The position numbers and the translations under genes were made by a program. Of a DNA stretch of 64,000 bases, positions 56,370 to 64,000 are shown piece by piece. How positions within the stretch are numbered: position 1 is the stretch's first letter; every line of letters starts with the position of its first letter. This stretch comes from JAODBQ01 sp047602055 (GTDB taxonomy: Bacteria; Actinomycetota; Acidimicrobiia; Acidimicrobiales; Ilumatobacteraceae), in assembly GCA_047602055.1 (NCBI GenBank), contig JASGIG010000001.1, forward strand, positions 2,666,001 through 2,730,000, given 5' to 3'. The notes below the pieces were generated by a model, which was given only the letters and a program-made list of their open reading frames with translations, did not search any database and was not told the origin of the DNA.

Positions 56370-56786
56370 GTGAAGAGGTTCGTCAAGGAGTTCCGGGAGT
56401 TCATCGCAACCGGGAACATGATCGAGTTGGCCGTCGCCGTCATCCTCGGCTCAGCAGTCGCCGCGGTGATCACGGCGTTCACCAACGGGATCATGATGCA
56501 GATCGTCGCGGCGATCTTCGGCAAGCCGAACTTCGACGACGTGACGATCACGCTCCGGCACAACGTCGGGACCGACGACGCCGGCAACCCGGTGAATGCC
56601 GTCCTGCAGATCGGGTCGTTCATCAACACCCTGATCACGCTGGTGCTCACCGGGCTCGTGCTGTTCCTGATGGTCAAGGGGTACAACCGGATGAAGCGCA
56701 AGAGCGCCGAGGAGGCCCCGGATCCCGGCCCGACGGAGATCGAGCTGCTCACCGAGATCCGTGACGCCCTGAGGTCGCGGGGCTGA
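56370..56786 (+). CDS. mscL: Large-conductance mechanosensitive channel
   Basis: 138 aa. MKRFVKEFREFIATGNMIEL is the amphipathic N-terminal helix; AVAVILGSAVAAVITAFTNG is TM1 with its Gly/Ala pore lining; the periplasmic loop (about 45-78) and TM2 (FINTLITLVLTGLVLFLMVK) follow; the C-terminal helical bundle ends TEIELLTEIRDALRSRG. Membrane tension opens this homopentamer to release solutes on hypo-osmotic shock. The ATG follows GACAGGAGGTGTTCCCG, a very strong RBS. It is probably a single-gene unit. Confidence 0.96.
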   Translation: MKRFVKEFREFIATGNMIELAVAVILGSAVAAVITAFTNGIMMQIVAAIFGKPNFDDVTITLRHNVGTDDAGNPVNAVLQIGSFINTLITLVLTGLVLFLMVKGYNRMKRKSAEEAPDPGPTEIELLTEIRDALRSRG

Positions 56787-56807
56787 CAAATCGGCCGGCG
56801 CAGGGTT

Positions 56808-57977
56808 GTGAACCGGGCGCGGAGTGGGTGCAATGAACGCTTGTCTGCCCGTCGATCTCTGCTCCTCGCCGCCCTGACGTTGCTCGCCGCGTGCGGTTCG
56901 GCGCAGGCGGCGCCGCAGCGCAGCGAGGTCACGCCGAGCACGCTCGGTGGCGTCGGCGTGCTGCCGAAGGAGGTCACCCGGGTCACCCAGGAGGCGGCCA
57001 CGGCGAAGCCGACGACCACCGCGGCGACCACCACCGTGGCCGTGACGATGCCTGCGACTGTCGCCGAGGCGGCCACCAGCACTGCCGAGCCGGCGACGTC
57101 GGTAGCCACTGCCGAGGCGGCGCTGAAGGCCACCACGCCGGTCGGCGAGCGCGCCGCGGGCAACCGGATCCTGCTGATCGGCGACTCGGTGCTGGCCGGC
57201 ACGTCGTCGCGCTACTCCAACGACGTGTGCAAGGCGCTCGTGCCGATGGGCTGGAAGGTCGAGGTCGACGCCGAGGTCGGGCGGTTCATCGACTTCGGGG
57301 ACCAGGTGCTCGACCGGCGGCTGAGTGCCGGGTGGGACGCCGCCGTCATCTTCCTGGGCAGCAACTACGGCGACAACCAGCCGGTCTTCGCCAGCATGCT
57401 CGAGGAGCAGGTCGACCGGCTGTCACCGCGCCCGGTCGTGCTGGTCACCGTGACCGAGTTCAAGCCGAGCCGGGCCGAGGTCAACGCGGCGATCCGGATG
57501 ATCGCGTTCAACCATCCGAACGTGTCCGTCGTCGACTGGGCGACGATCTCGGAGGGTGACGGCCTGCTCGGCGGTGACGACCTGCACCCGACGTCGCAGG
57601 GGCGACAGGTGCTGGCGATGCACATCGCCGCGGCCGTCGGCGAGGCGCCGACCGGCCCCGGGCAGTGCATGTCGTCGTCGTTCCGGGACGACTCCGCCGG
57701 CTCGGTCGACACCGGGACGACGGCACCGGCTCGCACGAGCACGACCCGGCGGGCAACGGCCACGACGACGAAGACCACCACCAAGCCGACGACCGAGACC
57801 ACGAGCAAGCCGACGACCGAGACGACGAGCAAGCCGACGACGGCGACGACCGTCGACACGCCGCAGACGACTGAGCCGGCGACGACGAAGGCCACCACCA
57901 AGCCGACGACGGCGACGACCGACGCGCCGGCGACGACCGCTGCTCCGGCCGACGGCGGGGGCGACAGCCGCGGCTGA
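56808..57977 (+). CDS. Secreted SGNH-type hydrolase lipoprotein with Thr-rich repeats
   Basis: 389 aa with GTG start. The lipoprotein signal RRSLLLAALTLLAACGSAQA (lipobox LAAC) is followed by a Thr/Ala linker (about 45-115) and an SGNH domain: RILLIGDSVLAGTSSRYSND (block I GDS), IFLGSNYGDNQP (block III N), and DDLHPTSQGRQVLAMHI (block V DxxH). The C-terminal 100 residues are Thr/Pro/Lys-rich with short tandem units (TTETTSKPTTETTSKPT), like stalk regions of surface proteins. It is likely an acyl esterase displayed on the envelope, acting on peptidoglycan, polysaccharide acetyl groups or lipids. Confidence 0.83.
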   Translation: MNRARSGCNERLSARRSLLLAALTLLAACGSAQAAPQRSEVTPSTLGGVGVLPKEVTRVTQEAATAKPTTTAATTTVAVTMPATVAEAATSTAEPATSVATAEAALKATTPVGERAAGNRILLIGDSVLAGTSSRYSNDVCKALVPMGWKVEVDAEVGRFIDFGDQVLDRRLSAGWDAAVIFLGSNYGDNQPVFASMLEEQVDRLSPRPVVLVTVTEFKPSRAEVNAAIRMIAFNHPNVSVVDWATISEGDGLLGGDDLHPTSQGRQVLAMHIAAAVGEAPTGPGQCMSSSFRDDSAGSVDTGTTAPARTSTTRRATATTTKTTTKPTTETTSKPTTETTSKPTTATTVDTPQTTEPATTKATTKPTTATTDAPATTAAPADGGGDSRG

Positions 57978-57984
57978 GCCGCGG

Positions 57985-59300
57985 TCACGCGCCCAGCGCG
58001 TCGTCCTCGACGGCGCCCGCCGAGGTCCAGCCGGCGACGACCGACACGGCGATCAGCACGGCGATCGCCAGGCCGGCGAGCAGCTGCGGCTGTGGCGTCC
58101 AGCTCGCCGCGACCACGACGACCGCCGCCGCTGGCAGAGCCCAGCCGCGCACCTCGTGCAGACGACGCACCTTGCCGTGCAGCACCCACATGCACAGCAG
58201 GAACACGGCGGTCGGGACGGTCGTGCCGAGCGCCGCGCCGAGGTCGCCGAGCGCCTGATGCCCCTCGCCGCCGCCGTGGCCGTCCATCACGTGCTCGATC
58301 GACTCGGCCAGGCCGGCGCCGACGGCGGCTGCTGCCCCGAAGACCACGTAGTGCCCGTAGCCCCAGGCGAACACCAGCCGCCGCGCCCGGATCCTGGTGT
58401 CGGCAGCCGTCGGAGGAGCGGTGAGCGCCGAAGCGGCGCGGAGGCGGCGAGCACAGGGAGCAGCTTGGCTGCGGCCGGAGGCCTCGAGACATCGTCCGCG
58501 CCCATCGCCTGGTCGAACATCGCCTCGGCGTCGTGGTCGAAGTACAGCCACCACAGGCCGAACACGGTGAGCAGGCCGCCGATGCTGATCTGGATCAGGT
58601 CGCCGATCGGCCCGCCGTTGTCCACACCGGCTTGAACGGCGAGCGTCGGGGCGAGCATCGACTCGCCGAGGACGATCAGCGTGAACAGCCGGTAGCGCTC
58701 GGCGATGTGGCCGGGGTGCCACGGGGTGCTGGCGTCGCGCTCGGCCAGGCGGGGCACGGCCAGCTCGGCGGCGACGAGGACGAAGAACGCTACGAAGTAG
58801 GCCGACGCGGGCAGGGCGAGGGCGCCGAACCAGCCGACCTGGACGATGGCCAGGCCGGCGGCGTAGCGGCGCGCCGTGGTCCGTTGCGCGGCCGACCCGC
58901 CGACGCGCAGCCACTGCGAGATGAGCGCCAGGCGGGTGATGCCGTAGCCGATGGTGACGACGGCGAAGTCGTGATGGTCGAACGCGCGTGGCACGCCGGC
59001 GGCGATGACCAGCACGCCGGCGATCTGGACGAGTGCGGCGACGCGGTACGGGACGTCGTCGTTGTCGTACGCCGAGGCGAACCACGTGAAGTTCATCCAC
59101 GCCCACCAGATGGCGAAGAACGCGGTCGGGAACGCGCCGAGCGCCGTGGCGACGTGGCCCTCCGCGAGAGCGTGGTGCTGGCTGGCGGCCACCTGGGCGA
59201 CGCCGACGACGAACGCCAGGTCGACGAGCAGCTCCAGGGGTGTGGAGACGCGATGTTGCTCGTGCACGTCGCGTGGACGCACCGGGAGGTTCAGCGGCAT
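57985..59300 (-). pseudogene. ltrA: LtrA (low temperature requirement) family membrane protein interrupted by an R1 repeat
   Basis: From MPLNLPVRPRDVHEQHRVST, TPLELLVDLAFVVGVAQVAA is the LtrA signature, and ten or so helices follow through FGLWWLYFDHDAEAMFDQAM. Then, instead of the expected short loop, the R1 element (58423-58480) is present. Downstream the chain resumes out of frame: RLVFAWGYGHYVVFGAAAAV, VAGWTSAGAVEDDA at the C-terminus. Total length over 3 leaves a remainder of 2, so the insertion breaks the frame; the first part ends within the repeat-derived tail. LtrA function is unclear. It ends 7 bp before the convergent SGNH gene. Confidence 0.82.
58423..58480 (-). repeat. Copy of dispersed repeat R1 inserted inside ltrA
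   Basis: The minus-strand sequence CTCCGGCCGCAGCCAAGCTG, then CTCCCTGTGCTCGCCGCCTC and CGCGCCGCTTCGGCGCTC matches the other copies. It has the same orientation relative to the host gene as in the 3'-end copies, but here it lies about two-thirds into the reading frame. Confidence 0.9.
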
Positions 59301-59329
59301 CGCGTCATCTTTGCCGACCACCGACTCGA

Positions 59330-59414
59330 CACGGCGAGCGCCGAAGCGCAGCGGAGGCGGCGAGCACGGCAGACGCAGGGAGCAGCTTGGCGCGACCGGC
59401 GCACGAACGACGGG
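59330..59414 (-). repeat. Copy of dispersed repeat R1 after the DUF2752 stop codon
   Basis: After TGA (59415-59417, minus strand): CCCGTCGTTCGTGCGCCGGT, then CGCGCCAAGCTGCTCCCTGC, GTCTGCCGTGCTCGCCGCCT and GCGCTCGCCGTGTCGAG. It sits between DUF2752 and the ltrA start. Confidence 0.9.
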
Positions 59415-59855
59415 TCACGGAGCGAGCGAGCGGAACGGCGAGGCGGGGATGTTCCGCAGCACGCCGTAGCCGAGCACGAGCACCGGGCCGGCGACGATCA
59501 GCGCCCGCTCGGCGCCCTGTGGCAGGCGCAGTGCCGGCCGGCCCCATGCCGTGCGCAGCCAGGAGACGAGCAGCCACACGATCGCCACCAGCGCGACCGG
59601 CGTGAACACGTTCGACGACAGCGCAGTGCCGACGTGGCCGTTGAACAGTGCATGGATGCCGCGGGTCAGCCCGCACCCGGGGCACCACAGGCCGGTGGCG
59701 CTGTGGAACGCGCACGCCGGGAAACCGCTCCCTGGCGCGGCCGGGTCGTTGCGCCACACCAGCACGCCGGCGACACCGGCGGCCGCGCAGCAGGCGACCG
59801 GCGCGGCCCGCGCCAACCGTCCGCTTCGGGCCGGTGCGGCAACCGTGACGTCCAC
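59415..59855 (-). CDS. DUF2752 family membrane protein
   Basis: 146 aa, GTG start 59853-59855. TGLWCPGCGLTRGIHALFNG is the DUF2752 hallmark (CPxCGxTR), preceded by a helix (VACCAAAGVAGVLVW) and FPACAFHSATG, and followed by two helices (VFTPVALVAIVWLLVSWL; ALIVAGPVLVLGYGVLRN). The paired cysteines suggest metal or redox chemistry, but no function is established. It is divergent from the ABC-F ATPase gene with 69 bp between them. The TGA is followed by an R1 repeat. Confidence 0.88.
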   Translation of the reverse strand: MDVTVAAPARSGRLARAAPVACCAAAGVAGVLVWRNDPAAPGSGFPACAFHSATGLWCPGCGLTRGIHALFNGHVGTALSSNVFTPVALVAIVWLLVSWLRTAWGRPALRLPQGAERALIVAGPVLVLGYGVLRNIPASPFRSLAP

Positions 59856-59924
59856 GAGCCCCGATCGTAGGTGCTCGGGGAACTCGGTTGTCGGTCCCCG
59901 GTTCCGCTGCCACGCTGGACGGCC

Positions 59925-61541
<1,617 letters not shown>

Positions 61542-61556
61542 TCTACCGTCCTGGTC

Positions 61557-62465
61557 ATGCGACTGGGACTGATGAGTGGGGCGATCAACGGCGGCACGCT
61601 GGACGCGGTGGTCGACGAGGCTCGGAAGACGGCGTCACAGGGCTTCGACACGTTCTGGGTGTCGCAGATCTTCGGGCACGACGCGTTGACGGCGCTGGCC
61701 GTCGTCGGCCGTGAGGTGCCGGGCATCGAGCTGGGCACGGCGGTGGTGCCGACCTACCCGCGCCACCCGATGATGCTCGCCCAGCAGGCACTCACCGTGC
61801 AGGCGGCGAGCGGCAGCCGGCTGTGCCTGGGCATCGGCCTGTCGCACCAGATCGTCGTCGAGGGCATGTGGGGCCTGCCGTTCACCAAGCCGGTGCGTCA
61901 CCTGCGCGAGTACCTGGAGGTGCTGATGCCGTTGCTGGAGGGCCGGCCGGTGTCCCACGACGGCGAGGACTTCAAGGTCCGCGGCGCGGTCGGCGTGCCC
62001 GGCTCGTCGCAGCCCACCGTGCTGGTCGCCGCGCTCGGCCCGCAGATGCTGCGGGTGACCGGCGCGCTGGCCGACGGGACGACGACGTGGTGCGTCGGCC
62101 CGAAGGTGCTCGCCTCGCTGACGATCCCGACCATCCGCCAGGCCGCGGCCGACGCCGGGCGGCCCGAGCCACGGATCCACACGACGCTGCCGGTGCTGGT
62201 CACCGACGACGTCGACGGCGCCCGCCGGCGCGCCACCCAGGCGTTCGCGATCTACGACACCCTGCCGAGCTACAAGGCGATGATGGACCGCGAGGGCGTC
62301 GACGGGCCAGGCGGGCTGGCGATCGTCGGCACCGAGGCCGAGGTGCGCGACCAGGTCCGCGCCCTCGTCGACATCGGCGTCACCGACTTCGGTGCCGGCG
62401 TGTTCGCGGCGAACCCGGACGAGGAGGCGGCGACGGTCGCCGCGGTGCAGTCGGCGGTGGCGTGA
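61557..62465 (+). CDS. LLM-class (F420-dependent-type) oxidoreductase
   Basis: 302 aa. MRLGLMSGAINGGTLDAVVD, GFDTFWVSQIFGHDALTALA, ELGTAVVPTYPRHPMMLAQQ and GSRLCLGIGLSHQIVVEGMW identify the TIGR03564-like F420 subgroup; its C-terminal DFGAGVFAANPDEEAATVA is also typical. It uses reduced F420 to act on an unknown carbon-carbon or carbonyl bond. The stop overlaps the start of the next crotonase gene by one base (TGATG), so the two are translationally coupled and probably act in one pathway. Confidence 0.91.
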   Translation: MRLGLMSGAINGGTLDAVVDEARKTASQGFDTFWVSQIFGHDALTALAVVGREVPGIELGTAVVPTYPRHPMMLAQQALTVQAASGSRLCLGIGLSHQIVVEGMWGLPFTKPVRHLREYLEVLMPLLEGRPVSHDGEDFKVRGAVGVPGSSQPTVLVAALGPQMLRVTGALADGTTTWCVGPKVLASLTIPTIRQAAADAGRPEPRIHTTLPVLVTDDVDGARRRATQAFAIYDTLPSYKAMMDREGVDGPGGLAIVGTEAEVRDQVRALVDIGVTDFGAGVFAANPDEEAATVAAVQSAVA

Positions 62466-63304
62466 TGGATCCCGCCGCGCCCCGCCACGGGCTGTCGGTC
62501 GAGCTCGTCGACGGCGTCGCCGTGGTGACGATCGACAACGGTCCGGTCAACCTGTTCGACCTCGGCCTGTACCAGTCGATGGCGACGCTCGCCGACGAGC
62601 TGGCCGCCGACGACGGCGTGCGCGTCGTCGTGCTGCGCTCGGCCAACCCGGACTTCTTCATCGCCCACTTCGACGTCGGCCTGATCCTGCGCTTCCCGAC
62701 CGGTGGCGACGAGGTGGGCGCGGCGCCGACCGAGCTGAACCCGTTCCATGCCATGTGCGAGGCGATGCGGACGATGCCGAAGGCGACGATCGCGGTGATC
62801 GAGGGGCGTGTCGGCGGTGGCGGCAGCGAGCTGGCGCTGAGCTGCGACATGCGCTTCGCCGCGCTCGGCCGGGCGGTGTTCAACCAGCCGGAGGTCGCCC
62901 TCGGGATCATCCCCGGTGGTAGTGGCACCGTTCGCCTCGGCCGGCTGATCGGCCGCTCGCGGGCGCTGGAGACCGTCCTCGGCTGCGACGACGTCGACGC
63001 CGCGACGGCCGAGCGGTGGGGCTGGGTCAACCGTGCGCTGGCGCCCGACGTGCTGTGGCCGTTCGTCGACCGCCTCGCCCGGCGCATCGCCGGCTTCCCG
63101 CCGCACGCCGTCCGCGCTGCCAAGGAGGCCGTGCTGCGCGCCGAGCGTGGGGTGGTCGAGGACCTGCTCGCCGAGGGCGCGGCGTTCGACGCGACGCTCG
63201 GCGAACCCCGAGCGTGCGCGGCGATGGAAGCCTTCCTCGCCAACGGCGGCCAAACGCCGGAGGGCGAGCTGCGCCTGGGCGAGCTCGCAGGCGAGCTGTC
63301 CTGA
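62465..63304 (+). CDS. Enoyl-CoA hydratase/isomerase family protein
   Basis: 279 aa. VAVVTIDNGPVNLFDLGLYQ begins the crotonase fold. SANPDFFIAHFDVGLILRFP replaces the usual AGADL with AHFDV, giving an altered oxyanion hole. AVIEGRVGGGGSELALSCDM, FNQPEVALGIIPGGSGTVRL (catalytic Glu of PEVxLG present) and LIGRSRALETVLGCDDVDAA are well conserved. It is coupled to the preceding LLM gene. Hydration or isomerisation of an acyl-CoA is likely, but the changed first site makes a different substrate class possible. Confidence 0.88.
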   Translation: MDPAAPRHGLSVELVDGVAVVTIDNGPVNLFDLGLYQSMATLADELAADDGVRVVVLRSANPDFFIAHFDVGLILRFPTGGDEVGAAPTELNPFHAMCEAMRTMPKATIAVIEGRVGGGGSELALSCDMRFAALGRAVFNQPEVALGIIPGGSGTVRLGRLIGRSRALETVLGCDDVDAATAERWGWVNRALAPDVLWPFVDRLARRIAGFPPHAVRAAKEAVLRAERGVVEDLLAEGAAFDATLGEPRACAAMEAFLANGGQTPEGELRLGELAGELS

Positions 63305-63616
63305 ACGGTCGGCCGTGCTTGATGGTCGGCCTGCGGCCGACCGGTCCGGCGGGCCCCCGGGCGGTCGCGTCGCCGGGTGTGCCTGGCGCGGGCCTCGCAT
63401 GGGCCGAAGCAACCCGCTCGCTGTGACCGTGCCAGGCTGCGCTGTCTCATCTGGGCCGCCGAGCCGCGAGCCACGCGATTCGAGATGTGCAGCGCCGGTG
63501 CGCACATCTCGAATCGCGCTGCGGTGGCCGGGCGACGCGATGTGAGATGTGCAGCGCAGCTGCGCACATCTCGAATCGCGCCGATGGGCGATGGCTACCG
63601 GTCGAGCGTCGAGACC
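63305..63616. repeat. Repeat-filled intergenic region: R5 module plus two R6 hairpins
   Basis: 63322-63366 holds GGTCGGCCTGCGGCCGACC (hairpin) and CCCCCGGGCGGTCGCGTCG (R5). R6 hairpins lie at 63475-63517 and 63537-63579, the same ordered pair found at 32346-32450. Apart from these the 312 bp hold no coding signal. It separates the crotonase gene from a convergent gene. Confidence 0.88.
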
Positions 63617-64000
63617 TCAGCCGCCGAGGGCGGCTTCGGCGGCGGTGAGGCCGTCGACCAACGCCTTGGCGCCGGCGTCGTCGAGCACCGCGTAGGCCGG
63701 GGTGACGATCACGTCGGTGATGCGCTCGGCCTCGTCGAGCAGGCGCTTGTGGTCGTCGGTGATGCCCTCGGCGTCGGCGTCGGTCCAGCCGAACCCGGCG
63801 ACCATGTCGGGCCGCTTGATGAAGTGGGCCGTGGTGTCGTCGAGGCCGGCGGCGCGGATCGCCGCGAGGTGGGCGCTGCCGCGGAGCTCGCGCAGCGCGG
63901 CGATCAGCTGCATCGCCCGTCCGGGCGCGTCGTCGGCGAGCGGCATCTGCTTGATGCCGGCGTAGAGGGCCAGGCCGCTCGGGTCGGCGGCATCGTTCAC
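63617..64000 (-). CDS. SCO6745-like family protein, C-terminal part (runs off right edge)
   Basis: The visible 127 residues (NDAADPSGLALYAGIKQMPL onward, ending GLTAAEAALGG) are hydrophilic and helix-rich. RELRGSAHLAAIRAAGLDDT and THE 'AHFIKRPDMVAGFGW' block resemble the C-terminal region of the actinobacterial SCO6745 family, predicted helical proteins of unknown function. The GTG at 63998-64000 is more likely internal than a start because the family is about twice as long. Assignment from this part only. Confidence 0.6.
   Translation of the reverse strand: MNDAADPSGLALYAGIKQMPLADDAPGRAMQLIAALRELRGSAHLAAIRAAGLDDTTAHFIKRPDMVAGFGWTDADAEGITDDHKRLLDEAERITDVIVTPAYAVLDDAGAKALVDGLTAAEAALGG

Noticed and set aside
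57770..57970. Tandem units in the SGNH hydrolase gene as a non-coding repeat locus
   Set aside because: They are in frame and encode a Thr/Pro/Lys stalk; codon-level repetition explains them.

Overview
The window is very GC-rich and gene-dense. Short RBS spacings, frequent GTG starts and ATGA-type overlaps are typical of Actinomycetota. The gene set points to an Acidimicrobiia/Ilumatobacter-like organism: three F420/LLM oxidoreductases, four acyl-CoA dehydrogenases, three crotonases, two Baeyer-Villiger-type monooxygenases, a wax-ester synthase (WS/DGAT), an acyl-ACP desaturase and a large NAD-glutamate dehydrogenase. The assignment is an inference from content; no rRNA or marker phylogeny is available here.

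Layout. 1-10.4 kb: hemolysin III end, enoyl-CoA hydratase, a membrane protein with a degraded paralogue, DUF2237, NAD-glutamate dehydrogenase, gltX, a YdcF-like protein, a TauE/SafE exporter and a divergent LysR regulator. 10.4-13.1 kb: tRNA-Gln(CTG) and tRNA-Glu(CTC), followed by a tyrosine integrase, a tiny excisionase and a truncated membrane/phospholipase-like gene, which looks like an integration-element scar. 13.1-28 kb: lipid genes, including an unusual alpha/beta-hydrolase fused to two ACT domains, a BVMO-SDR operon, a desaturase with a TetR-type operator, and a heterodimeric ABC exporter with one dead nucleotide site. 28.1-32.3 kb: acyl-CoA dehydrogenase beside a CoA-transferase/isomerase, a MaoC-type hydratase and a CitE-type lyase, which match the mesaconyl/citramalyl-CoA branch of the 3-hydroxypropionate bicycle or itaconate-type dissimilation. 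32.9-47 kb: lipase, glutaminase, phytanoyl-CoA dioxygenase-like, ZnuA with a Fur-family box, LLM, MFS, WS/DGAT, SMP-30, acyl-CoA dehydrogenase and a tight thioesterase-LLM-hydrolase operon. 47.5-53.5 kb: two SDRs, an ABM monooxygenase, a 6-oxocamphor-hydrolase-like crotonase, a BVMO and a tandem Lrp regulator, which together look like an alicyclic ketone catabolic island. 53.5-64 kb: amidase, MFS, MscL, secreted SGNH hydrolase, LtrA interrupted by a repeat, DUF2752, ABC-F ATPase, LLM, crotonase and the end of an SCO6745-like gene.

Two features stand out across the window. First, much of the non-coding DNA consists of several families of dispersed repeats. The most striking is a roughly 60-100 bp element that lies a few bases after TGA stop codons, always in one orientation, and has once landed inside ltrA. 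Second, about ten otherwise conserved genes are split by a single extra base, often in G/C runs. That bias suggests sequence errors rather than gene decay. Several short N-terminal or C-terminal gene fragments are true remnants.
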